NCBI GenBank assembly: GCA_017547065.1
Contig: JAFYRC010000266.1
Span: forward strand, 1 to 10,011
Reading direction: 5' to 3'
From: Tidjanibacter sp.
GTDB lineage: Bacteria; Bacteroidota; Bacteroidia; Bacteroidales; Rikenellaceae
DNA length: 10,011 nt
Position 1 is the stretch's first letter, and every line of letters begins with the position of its first letter. The notes under the pieces are model-generated. The model was not told where the DNA came from and searched no databases. It saw only the letters and a list, made by a program, of their open reading frames with translations. A program made the position numbers and the translations under genes. Below are positions 1 to 8,100 of the stretch, piece by piece.

Positions 1-1849
1 GGCCCCACACGCTCGACAAGCGGGGGTCGGTCTGCGGAATCGACTCCACGGTGGGGGTGAAAGTCTTGGCGTTGTAGGTCAGGCTGAGGGTCTTACCCTG
101 GGGCGTGGTGATGCGTACGACACCCGCCTTGGTGGTGTCAACTTCGCCCCACGTGAGGAAGTGAAGCGTATTGGCAGTGGTGGGCTGTGTGAGCTCGAAA
201 TTCTCGCTCAAAGTCACCTTATCGTCACCCACGGCGAGGGTCCTCTGCCAGCTCTTAATGCCCGCCTCGGCAGGGTAGGCACCGGCAATATCGAGTGTGA
301 AGGTGCGCCTTTTCTCGTCGGCCTTCACGTTGGACGAGCGGTAGGTGCGGCCGAACTTCTGGGGGTAGCCATTGATTGTGGGCAGGTTGTGGTAGCCACT
401 CTGCATGGTCCAAATGGAGTATCGCTCCTTACCGAAAGTTTGACGCGTGTAGGTGCCCACGCCTGCGTCGAGCAGCACGGGGCTGTTGTCGATGTAGAGC
501 GAGAAGGAACCCACGTCGTTGTGGTTGTGGCTCTCGTTGTTGTATCCACCCTTAGCGGCGAGGAAGAGGGAGCCGTGGCGCATATAGCAGAACTCCGTTT
601 CGGGATACCATGTAAAGTCGTAGGAGGGCACCAGGGCCTCGGTATTCATAAGGTCGTTGTAGCCGGCCAAGCACTCCAAGTGGCGGAACAGATCGCGTCC
701 CGAACCGAGGTGGCTCTGATCGAGGGTTTTCACCAAGTAGGCACCCATGTGACACATCTCGTCGCTACCCAAATCGCGTCCATAACGATGGATGAGGGTG
801 GCCGGTGCGCTGCTGTGTGCGCTGGCGTCGGCGAAGTTCACAACCCAGCCGTTACCAACGTAGGAGCGGGCGATATACTCACCCATATCGCGCACCATCT
901 GGTTGTCGAAGAACGACACCTTACCCGCTGTAGCCCAGTCTAATACGCGCAAATAGTCATAGAGTTTGCCTGCGGCGTGACCCCAGTATGCGGGGCCCTC
1001 CTCGCAGGCGCCATCGGCCTTGACGTAGTTGAGGTAGACATCCACCGAAACCATCGTTTGATATACGCCCTTGGCCAAGCGCTCGGGGTCCTTTTCGAGC
1101 AGGAGCAGACACTGCAAGACGTTGCAGTTGCACCAGGGGGTCCAGTTGTTGATTGTGTGGTTGGAGTAGTGTTTCACGCCCGTCCACCAGAAGTCCTCGG
1201 GGCGCGAGAAATAGGGCTCAATGATACGCTCCCTCACCTCGGTGCGGATGCGCTCGGCGATGACGGGAGAGATGGCCTCGATCTCGGCACCAAAGAAGTG
1301 GTCCACCCACGCCAATGTGGCACCCAGGTCGCACGACACAAGGGCCATAACGTGTTGATCCTTAATGGGCACGGCGGTGCGAGGCTTCTGTATGGAGTTG
1401 GTGTGGGCGGAGAGGGCCCACGAGGTCATCTCGCAGAAGTAGTATGCGCCGTTGATGATTTGGTCCATAAAGCGTCCCTTACCCTCGGCCAACTCGGCCA
1501 TAATGAGGGTGGCCAGCACGTTGCAGTTGTTGTGGTGGATGTTCTCCATTATCTTGCGATCGCCGGTACGTTCCAGCTCCAAGTAGTCGGTAGCCTTCAC
1601 GGTGGGCCAATCGTGTTTGAGTTTCTTCTCGCCACGGGAGATGAGCGTCTGTTTATTCTCGCCCGTGAGGGCATCCCACGCTGTGCGGTCGGCATAGGCG
1701 GGATAGGGCACCCACTCGTGGTTGCCGACGAGCTGCTCTTGGAGCTGCGCGGGAGAGGTGCTGTTTTGGAGCAGGTTGCGTGGCTCGGAGGCAATAACCG
1801 AGCAGAGCACACCGAACAGGAGTGCTGTGAGAAGTAGCGTGCGTTTCAT
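1..1849 (-). CDS. Heparinase II/III-family polysaccharide lyase-like protein, secreted (C-terminal end cut by window)
   Basis: The minus strand is open from an ATG at 1849 to base 1 (616 codons, no stop), so the gene runs out of the window. It begins with MKRTLLLTALLFGVLCSVIA, a signal peptide likely cut near residue 20; no good lipobox is present. Residues about 60-370 look like the alpha/alpha toroid of heparinase-type lyases, with HYSNHTINNW at 227-236 and CEEGPAYWGH at 282-291. A heparinase II/III C-terminal beta domain follows, marked by ESHNHNDVGSF from residue 439, including His441 and His443. Family members cleave acidic polysaccharides by beta-elimination; plausible catalytic residues are Asn234/235, His231, Tyr288 and His441, by analogy only. 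The polymer and the CAZy family cannot be fixed from sequence. It lies 25 bases after the alkaline phosphatase and is probably co-transcribed. Only a short tail is likely missing. No SusC/SusD pair or sulfatase is visible nearby. Confidence 0.85.
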   Translation of the reverse strand, partial: MKRTLLLTALLFGVLCSVIASEPRNLLQNSTSPAQLQEQLVGNHEWVPYPAYADRTAWDALTGENKQTLISRGEKKLKHDWPTVKATDYLELERTGDRKIMENIHHNNCNVLATLIMAELAEGKGRFMDQIINGAYYFCEMTSWALSAHTNSIQKPRTAVPIKDQHVMALVSCDLGATLAWVDHFFGAEIEAISPVIAERIRTEVRERIIEPYFSRPEDFWWTGVKHYSNHTINNWTPWCNCNVLQCLLLLEKDPERLAKGVYQTMVSVDVYLNYVKADGACEEGPAYWGHAAGKLYDYLRVLDWATAGKVSFFDNQMVRDMGEYIARSYVGNGWVVNFADASAHSSAPATLIHRYGRDLGSDEMCHMGAYLVKTLDQSHLGSGRDLFRHLECLAGYNDLMNTEALVPSYDFTWYPETEFCYMRHGSLFLAAKGGYNNESHNHNDVGSFSLYIDNSPVLLDAGVGTYTRQTFGKERYSIWTMQSGYHNLPTINGYPQKFGRTYRSSNVKADEKRRTFTLDIAGAYPAEAGIKSWQRTLAVGDDKVTLSENFELTQPTTANTLHFLTWGEVDTTKAGVVRITTPQGKTLSLTYNAKTFTPTVESIPQTDPRLSSVWG

Positions 1850-1874
1850 CGCGATTGTGTTTTGAGGGGTTGGC

Positions 1875-2999
1875 TTATTCGGTCAGTAACGACTTCATTA
1901 TCTGAGGAATATCGGTATTCTCCATCACACGGCTGAATGCACGAGCACCGGTACCGTAGGCGAAGATGGGAACCATACCGCCCGAGTGGCCTTTGGTTGT
2001 GAAGGCGTAGGCTACGGGGTTTTTGTCCACGTCGAATTTGTCGTTGTTGTTGATGATTGTCAAGCCGCCGGTTTCGTGGTCGGCTGTCACAACAACGAGT
2101 GTTCCGGGGTGAGTGTCGGCGTAGTCGAAGGAGATTTTGATTGCGGCGTCGAAATCGAGAGTCTCGGCAATCACGCCCTCGAGGTTGTTGGCGTGAGCCT
2201 CGCCGTCAATCTGCGAACCCTCCACCATCAGGAAGAAACCGCTCTTGTTTTTCTTGGCATTGGCGGTGAGAATTTCGAGTGCCTTGGCAGTTGCTTCGGG
2301 CAGGAACGAACCCCTATTGTTTGTCATCTTGGGCAGACCATTGGAAGCTGCAAGCACGCCCACGTTGCCGGAGTGAACGTCGGCAATCTCCTCAAGCGAG
2401 GTAGCAACAACATATCCCTTCTCTTGGAGTTTGCTCACGAGGTCGAGGTTGTCGCCCCTCTTTGCGAAGAACTTCATACCACCGCCGAAGAATACGTCAA
2501 CGCCCGAGTCGAGGAACTGCTCGGCGATTTCGTCCTGCATCTTGCGGCTCTCTACGTGACCCATGAAAGCGCCTGGGGTTGCGTGAGTTACGGCATAGGT
2601 TGCCACCACGCCGGTGGCCATACCGAGGCCCTCGGCAACCTCGCGGATGTTCTCCACGGGCTGCTTGTCGGCATCCACACCAATGGCGCCGTTGTAGGTC
2701 TTGTGGCCGGTGGAAAGTGCCGTACCTGCTGCTGCGGAGTCGGTGATGAGGTTGTTAGCAGAGTATGTCTTCTGCAGGCCAACAAACTCTGCCCTCTCGA
2801 GAGCGAGGGGCTCATAATTCTGGCTAATCATTGTGGCGGTGATGTGGGAAATACCCATGCCGTCGCCAATCAGGAAGATGATGTTCTTAACTTTGGGCTC
2901 GGTGGGAATCTTGTTGGTGAAGCTAATGAGCAGACCACCAACAACCACTACAAGTGCACACTGGGCAATTGTAAGGAGGGTTTTGCTAAACTTTTTCAT
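1875..2999 (-). CDS. Alkaline phosphatase (PhoA family), exported
   Basis: A 374-residue phosphomonoesterase of the alkaline phosphatase superfamily that should release phosphate from organic esters outside the inner membrane. The N-terminus (residues 1-28) is a hydrophobic export signal or anchor without a lipobox. The catalytic set is complete. IGDGMG gives metal ligand Asp46, and TDSAAAGTA gives Asp87 and nucleophile Ser88. THATPGAF gives His139/Thr141, with phosphate-binding Arg152 eleven residues later as in E. coli PhoA. EGSQIDGEAHAN gives Glu260, Asp265 and His269; TADHETGG gives Asp307/His308; GHSGG gives His338. The nucleophile is Ser in DSAA context, not the CxPxR of sulfatases. Compared with E. 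coli PhoA, His139 replaces Asp153 and Gly266 replaces Lys328, and the protein is about 100 residues shorter, so it is a compact version. The gene has its own promoter element upstream and the heparinase-like gene 25 bases downstream. Phosphate control is likely for the family, but no Pho box was identified. Confidence 0.93.
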   Translation of the reverse strand: MKKFSKTLLTIAQCALVVVVGGLLISFTNKIPTEPKVKNIIFLIGDGMGISHITATMISQNYEPLALERAEFVGLQKTYSANNLITDSAAAGTALSTGHKTYNGAIGVDADKQPVENIREVAEGLGMATGVVATYAVTHATPGAFMGHVESRKMQDEIAEQFLDSGVDVFFGGGMKFFAKRGDNLDLVSKLQEKGYVVATSLEEIADVHSGNVGVLAASNGLPKMTNNRGSFLPEATAKALEILTANAKKNKSGFFLMVEGSQIDGEAHANNLEGVIAETLDFDAAIKISFDYADTHPGTLVVVTADHETGGLTIINNNDKFDVDKNPVAYAFTTKGHSGGMVPIFAYGTGARAFSRVMENTDIPQIMKSLLTE

Positions 3000-3044
3000 C
3001 GTATGCGTGTTTTAAGATTAATCAGCAGTTTTTCAATGCGTTCA

Positions 3045-3052
3045 CAAATATA
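3045..3052 (-). promoter_or_regulatory. Candidate -7 element (TATATTTG) for the alkaline phosphatase gene
   Basis: Read on the minus strand, TATATTTG matches the Bacteroidetes TAnnTTTG -7 consensus and ends 45 bases before the phosphatase ATG. That would give a leader of roughly 35-40 bases. No TTTG is present 19-21 bases further upstream, so the -33 part is weak. This could mean a promoter that needs an activator, or a chance match in A/T-rich sequence. Confidence 0.45.
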
Positions 3053-3053
3053 C

Positions 3054-3094
3054 AAAAAAGTTGTCTACTTATGTAGCGCGGGCGCAAGAAAACT
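3054..3094 (-). terminator. Possible weak terminator after menG
   Basis: Just after the menG stop codon the minus strand can pair AGTTTTC (3094-3088) with GACAACT (3065-3059), six of seven bases matching, followed directly by a run of six T (3059-3054). The loop is long (22 bases) and the stem is poor. The same T run lies next to the phosphatase -7 element. The arrangement would separate menG from the phosphatase/heparinase transcript, but it is a marginal call. Confidence 0.25.
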
Positions 3095-3790
3095 CTACTT
3101 TGTGCCGACATACATGCGGCAAATACCAAAGGTAAAGGCCTTGTGGCTAACTTTCGGGAAGCCTGCCTCGTACATCATCCCTACGAAGCGGTCGGGTGCG
3201 GGGAAGTGGAGCACCGAAGCAGGGAGGTATTTGTAGGCTCCACGGTTGCCCGAAATGCGACCTCCGATGGCGGGAAGAAGATTGAGGAAATAGGCCTTGT
3301 AGCACCAACGAATCAGAGGGTTGGTGGGGATGGAAAGCTCCAAAATGACAAGCTTACCTGCGGGCTTTAACACACGATACATCTCCCTGAGGCCCAGCTC
3401 GATATGCTCAAAGTTGCGCACCCCGAAGGCAGCCGACACACGGTCGAAGGAGCCTTCTGTGTAGGGGAGGTTTTCGCAGTCGCCAACCTCCAAGGTTGCA
3501 CCCACTCCTGCGGCGGCAATTTTCGCCCTTCCCACGGCCATCATACCCTCCGAAAGATCGACGCCCACCACCCTACAACCCTCGGGCAACCTGCGCGCCA
3601 CCTCAATGGTAAAATCGCCCGTGCCACACGCCACGTCGAGCACCGAAAGCGGCGTGGAGCCATCGGTAATTTCGCGGGCCGCCTTGCGACGCCAAAGGGT
3701 GTCGATGTTGAGCGAAAGGAGGTGGTTGAGATGGTCGTATTCGGGGGCGATGTTGTCGAACAACTCGGTGATTTTTTCTTTCTTGGCCAT
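3095..3790 (-). CDS. menG: Demethylmenaquinone methyltransferase (MenG/UbiE family)
   Basis: A 231-residue, SAM-dependent C-methyltransferase of normal family length with no signal peptide, acting at the cytoplasmic face of the membrane. It converts demethylmenaquinone to menaquinone, the last step of quinone synthesis. Seen in order: the family N-terminal signature YDHLNHLLSLNIDTLWRR (18-35), SAM-binding motif I LDVACGTGDF (51-60), the acidic post-I motif VGVDLS (75-80, Asp78), FGVRNFE (122-128) and EMYRVLKPAG (136-145). The last two are typical of UbiE/MenG. UbiE proteins can also methylate ubiquinone precursors, but Bacteroidetes generally use menaquinone, so menG is the better name. The ATG at 3790 begins MAKKEKITELFDNIAPEYD, which agrees with family N-termini. 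The gene is divergent from the efflux operon across about 180 bases and shows no functional link to it. Confidence 0.95.
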   Translation of the reverse strand: MAKKEKITELFDNIAPEYDHLNHLLSLNIDTLWRRKAAREITDGSTPLSVLDVACGTGDFTIEVARRLPEGCRVVGVDLSEGMMAVGRAKIAAAGVGATLEVGDCENLPYTEGSFDRVSAAFGVRNFEHIELGLREMYRVLKPAGKLVILELSIPTNPLIRWCYKAYFLNLLPAIGGRISGNRGAYKYLPASVLHFPAPDRFVGMMYEAGFPKVSHKAFTFGICRMYVGTK

Positions 3791-3816
3791 GGGTTAGTTG
3801 GTTGTGTTTACACCCA

Positions 3817-3824
3817 CAAAACTA
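3817..3824 (-). promoter_or_regulatory. Candidate -7 element (TAGTTTTG) for menG
   Basis: On the minus strand TAGTTTTG fits TAnnTTTG and ends 26 bases before the menG start codon, giving a very short leader. No TTTG is found 19-21 bases upstream; that position is occupied by the left arm of the 17-base palindrome. The match is plausible but not strong. Confidence 0.35.
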
Positions 3825-3841
3825 ATTACATTTGACGAAAA

Positions 3842-3858
3842 TACCATTAATAATGGTA
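3842..3858. promoter_or_regulatory. Perfect 17-base palindrome, operator-like
   Basis: TACCATTAATAATGGTA is an exact inverted repeat with 8-base arms and a single central A. It lies in the divergent region between menG and the efflux operon. It falls where the -33 region of the candidate menG promoter would be, and about 40 bases upstream of the -33 element of the efflux promoter. Symmetry and position suit a site for a dimeric regulator. It has no T run suiting a terminator, and a one-base centre makes a poor RNA hairpin. The regulator is unknown and not encoded in this window. Confidence 0.45.
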
Positions 3859-3896
3859 AAAATCTTGAAAAAGGTGCTGTTTTTGGGAACTTGGGG

Positions 3897-3927
3897 TTTG
3901 AGAAACCGCCTAAAAGCCCTACCTTTG
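3897..3927 (+). promoter_or_regulatory. Bacteroidetes-type promoter of the RND efflux operon
   Basis: TTTG at 3897-3900 and TACCTTTG at 3920-3927 are separated by exactly 19 bases, matching the Bacteroides -33/-7 consensus TTTG-N19-21-TAnnTTTG. Transcription should start near 3933-3936, giving a leader of about 40 bases that is A-rich just before the start codon and lacks a Shine-Dalgarno motif. A short inverted repeat (CCTAC/GTAGG, 3918-3931) overlaps the -7 element. Confidence 0.75.
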
Positions 3928-3973
3928 TAGGCTGTAAAAATGTGCATTTAAAAATCCAAAAAAATAAATATTG

Positions 3974-5137
3974 ATGAAACGAGTAATTCTATTTTTTGTT
4001 GCATTGTCGGCAGTGGCTACTCTCTTCTCCTGCGCAGAGAAGAAGCAGCAGCGCACAGCTGTGGAGAAAACCTACAAAGTGATGACCGTGGAGTCGGGCG
4101 ACCGTACTCTCAAAACCGGTTACAGCGCCACCATCAATGGTTGCCAGACCGTGGAGATTCGTCCCCAGGTGAGCGGTATGATCACCGAGATCCTCATCAA
4201 TGAGGGTGACTTTGTGAGCAAAGGTCAGGTGTTGTTTGTAATCGACCAGACCCCCTACAAGGCCGCCTATGAGATTGCCCAGGCAAACGTGAAGAGTGCC
4301 GAGGCAAGCCTCGCTACGGCCCAGCTGATTCTCGACAGTAACAAAGAGCTCTTTGCACAGGACGTTGTGTCGGAGTTTGACCTGATGACCTCGCGTAACG
4401 ACCTGGCCGAGGCCGAGGCTCGATTGGCTCTGGCCCGCGCAGAGGAGATCAACGCCACCAACAACCTCTCCTACACCGAGGTACGCTCGCCCGTAAATGG
4501 CGTTGCGAGTATGATCCCCTACCGTGTAGGTGCGCTGGTGAGCAGCAACATCAACACCCCTCTGGTTACCGTGTCGGACGATAGCGAGGTGTATGCCTAC
4601 TTCTCGATGGCCGAGAACACCATGCTCGACATGATCCAGCAGTATGGCTCGCTGCGTGAGGCAATGCGCGACATGCCCGACGTGGAGCTCGTCATGAGCA
4701 ACGGCCAGACCTACAAACACAAGGGACACATCGACGCAATCAGTGGTACCATCAGCGCCTCCACCGGTGCTGTGAGCCTGCGTGCATCGTTCCCCAACCG
4801 CCAGCGTCTGTTGCGTGATGGTGGTAGCGGCCAGGTGGTTATCCCCTCGGTGTTGAAGGATGCAATCGTCATTCCCCAGGCTGCCACCTACGAGTTGCAG
4901 GAGCGCATCTTTGTTTATAAGGTGATTGACGGCAAGGCTGTTTCGAGCCAGATTAAGGTTATGGCCCAGAACAACGGTATCGAGTATATCGTAACCGATG
5001 GCCTCGAAGTTGGCGACGTGATTGTTGCCGAGGGTGCAGGCCTTGTTCGTGAGGGCGCAACCATCAAGACTGCCGAGCAACTTGCAGCCGAGAAGGCCGC
5101 CCAGGAGGCAGAGGGTGTAGAGAAGGTTAACGAGTAA
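3974..5137 (+). CDS. RND efflux periplasmic adaptor (membrane fusion) lipoprotein, HlyD/AcrA family
   Basis: The adaptor of a tripartite pump; it links the inner-membrane transporter to the outer-membrane channel. I chose the ATG at 3974 (387 residues) over the in-frame TTG at 3971, because it gives the typical start MKRVILFF and follows the A-rich leader. The signal peptide ends in LFSC, so Cys20 is the probable lipidation site, and the mature protein begins CAEKKQQ. Next come the first half of the lipoyl domain (about 58-92, including PQVSGMI and GDFVSKGQ), a coiled-coil hairpin rich in Ala/Glu (about 95-165), the second lipoyl half with YTEVRSPVNGVAS (167-179), a beta-barrel region (about 200-290) and the membrane-proximal region (about 295-365). 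The Ala/Glu/Lys-rich end after residue 366 looks like a flexible tail. The RND pump starts 18 bases downstream. Residues do not predict the substrate. Confidence 0.95.
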   Translation: MKRVILFFVALSAVATLFSCAEKKQQRTAVEKTYKVMTVESGDRTLKTGYSATINGCQTVEIRPQVSGMITEILINEGDFVSKGQVLFVIDQTPYKAAYEIAQANVKSAEASLATAQLILDSNKELFAQDVVSEFDLMTSRNDLAEAEARLALARAEEINATNNLSYTEVRSPVNGVASMIPYRVGALVSSNINTPLVTVSDDSEVYAYFSMAENTMLDMIQQYGSLREAMRDMPDVELVMSNGQTYKHKGHIDAISGTISASTGAVSLRASFPNRQRLLRDGGSGQVVIPSVLKDAIVIPQAATYELQERIFVYKVIDGKAVSSQIKVMAQNNGIEYIVTDGLEVGDVIVAEGAGLVREGATIKTAEQLAAEKAAQEAEGVEKVNE

Positions 5138-5155
5138 AAGATTGGAAACAGAGAT

Positions 5156-8100
5156 ATGAATATTAGAACATTTATCGACCGTCCAATCTTTGCGGGTGTT
5201 ATCTCGGTAATCATCGTATTGCTGGGTGGCATTTGCCTTGTTGGACTTCCCGTGGAGCAGTTCCCCGAGATTGCTCCTCCCACCGTGAGTGTGTCGGCCA
5301 ACTACTCGGGCGCTAACGCCGAGACCGTACAGAGGAGTGTGGTTATCCCCTTGGAGGAGGCCATTAACGGTGTGGAGAACATGATGTATATGACCTCGTC
5401 GGCCACCAACAACGGCTCGGCGAGCATCCAGATTTACTTCCGCCAGGGCACCAATGCCGATATGGCGATGGTGAACGTGCAGAACCGTATTGCTTCGGCA
5501 CAGGGTCTGCTGCCCGCCGAGGTTACCCGTAGTGGTGTGAGCGTGCGTAAGAGGCAGACCAGCCGTATCAAGACGCTGGCAGTGTATAGCCCCGACGACT
5601 CGTTCGACGAGAGGTTTGTGAGCAACTACCTGAAAATCAACATCGAGCCCCGTCTGTCGCGTATTGCGGGTGTGGGTGAGGTTGACGTGAGGGGTGCCGA
5701 CTACTCGTTGCGTATCTGGCTCGACCCTGCCAAGATGGCCAAATACTCGCTCATGCCTTCGGACATCAGCAAGGTGCTCTCGGAGCAGAACTTGGAGTCG
5801 CCCACCGGTACACTGGGTGCCGACTCGGAGAACACCTTCCGCTATGTGCTCAAATACAGGGGCCGCTACGACCGCGAGGAGGACTATGCCAATATGGTTG
5901 TGAGGGCCGAGAGCGACGGTACGGTGCTGAGGCTCAAAGACGTGGCCAAGATTGAGCTCGGCTCGATGAGCTACGACTATATCGGTAAGGTTAACGGCCA
6001 CCCCGGTACCACCCTGATGATTTCGCAGACTTCGGGCTCCAACGCCAACGAGATTATCGAGGCTGTGGATAAGGAGATTGAGGAGATTCGCAAGACTCTC
6101 CCCAAGGGCTTGGAGATTATCGACCTGATGAGTACCAAAGACTTCTTGGACGCTTCGATTGCAAGCGTTGTGGAGACCCTCATTTTGGCGATTATCCTCG
6201 TTGTGTTGGTGGTTTACATCTTCCTTCAAAGTTTGCGCTCGACGCTGATTCCCACCCTTGCAATCATCGTGTCGCTGATTGGTACCTTTGCGTTCCTCTC
6301 GGTGGCAGGTTTCAGCTTGAATATGATCACCCTGTTCGCCCTTGTGCTTGTGATTGGTACGGTGGTGGACAATGCGATTGTGGTGGTGGAGGCCGTGCAG
6401 GCCAAGTTCGACGAGGGCTACAAGTCGCCCTACCTCGCTACGGTGGACGCAATGAAGGGTATCAGCAGCGCACTTGTGGCTACCACCTTCGTATTTATGG
6501 CGGTGTTCATCCCCGTGTGCTTCATGGGTGGTACGACCGGTACGTTCTACACCCAGTTTGGTCTGACCATGGCTGTGGCTGTGGGTATCTCGCTGCTCAA
6601 CTCAATGACCCTGAGCCCTGCGCTGTGTGCCCTGCTGATGAAGCCCCACACTGTGGGTGAGGACGGTAAGATGAGCTTCTCGGCTCGCTTCCACGTTGCC
6701 TTCGATGCAGGCTTCAAGGGCCTGGTAAATCGCTACAAAAAAGGTGTGTTCTTCATCCTCAAACGTCGCTGGCTGGCGTGGTTGCTGACCATCGCAGCTG
6801 TGGGTGGTCTGTTCTATATGCTCAATACCACCAAGACGGGTCTTGTACCCAAGGAGGATATGGGCTCCATCAACATCGACGTGCAGACACCTCCGGGTAC
6901 TAACCTTGGCGAGACCGTGAGGGTTATGGAGCAGATTGCCGGCCGACTCGACGCTATCGAGCAGATTCAGGCATACTCTTACACCACCGGTTATGGTATG
7001 ATTAGTGGCGCGGGCTCGTCGTGCGGTATGATCATCGTGAGACTGACCCCCTGGGAGGAGCGTACCGACGAGGGCGACGATATCGACTCGGTAATTGAGG
7101 CTATCTATGCCGCCACGGCCGACATCACCTCGGCGAAGATTATGGTCTTCACGCGAGGTATGATCCCCGGCTATGGTGCAAGTAGCGGCTTTGAGATCTA
7201 CGTCCAGGACCAGAAGGGTGGCTCCATCGACGACTTGAAGAGCATCACCGACAACTTCATCGTAGAGCTCAACCGCCGACCCGAGATTAGCAGGGCTACC
7301 ACCTCGTTCGACACCAAGTATCCCCAGTACCTCTTGGAGGTGGATGCGGCAAGGTGTAAGCGTAACGGCGTGTCGCCCAGCGATGTGCTCGGCGTGGTAT
7401 CGGGCTATGTGGGCGGTACCTACGCTTCGAACATGAACCGTTTCTCGAAACTCTATAGGGTTATGGTGCAGGCCTCGGCCGACACCCGACTCGACACCGA
7501 GGCAATGAACAATATGTTTGTGCGTAATGCCGGTGGCGAGATGTCGCCCATCAGCCAGTATGTAACCCTCACCCGTATCTACGGCCCCCAGTCGATTTCG
7601 AGGTTCAACCTCTTCTCGGCAATCTCCATCAACGGTCAGGCAGCCAACGGCTACTCGTCGGGCGAGGCCATCCAGGCTGTTAGGGAGGTTGCAGCCGATG
7701 TGCTGCCCGCAGGCTACGGCTTCGAGTTTGGCGGTATGTCGCGTGAGGAGGCTGCGTCGGGTAACTCCACGGCAATCATCTTCATCATCTGCGTGGTGTT
7801 CATCTACCTGATTCTGTGCGCCTTGTACGAGAGCATCTTCATCCCCATCGTGGTAATTCTGGCTGTTCCCTTCGGTTTGGCCGGTAGCTTCTTGTTTGCC
7901 AACATGTTTGGCTTGGAGAACAACATCTACCTCCAAATCGGTCTGCTGATGCTGATTGGTCTGCTGGGTAAGACGGCAATCCTTATTACCGAGTATGCTT
8001 CGGCTCGTAGGGCCGAGGGCATGTCCATCCCCATGGCTGCTCTGTCGGCTGCCAAGGCAAGGTTGAGGGCAATTCTGATGACCTCGCTTACGATGGTGTT

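Noticed and set aside
161..1837. Two plus-strand frames (161-943 and 977-1837) across the left end.
   Set aside because: The minus strand reads as one unbroken heparinase II/III-family protein with signal peptide and conserved motifs; the plus frames are Val/Gly/His-rich shadows.
1875..2999. Reading the phosphatase-superfamily protein as a sulfatase acting with the heparinase-like enzyme.
   Set aside because: The nucleophile lies in DSAA with Ser88, and no CxPxR formylglycine motif is present; the metal and phosphate ligands match alkaline phosphatase.
1986..3236. Plus-strand frame of 416 codons spanning the phosphatase gene and into menG.
   Set aside because: It crosses two convincing minus-strand genes and the gap between them, and shows no domain of its own.
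3971..3973. TTG as start codon of the adaptor gene.
   Set aside because: The ATG at 3974 directly follows and gives a standard lipoprotein signal peptide; the TTG would add only one Met before it.
3989..6229. Very long open frame (746 codons) on the minus strand opposite the adaptor and pump genes.
   Set aside because: Its translation is rich in His, Asn, Gln and Thr with no domain, while the plus strand encodes clear adaptor and RND motifs. It is an antisense by-product of codon choice in the real genes.
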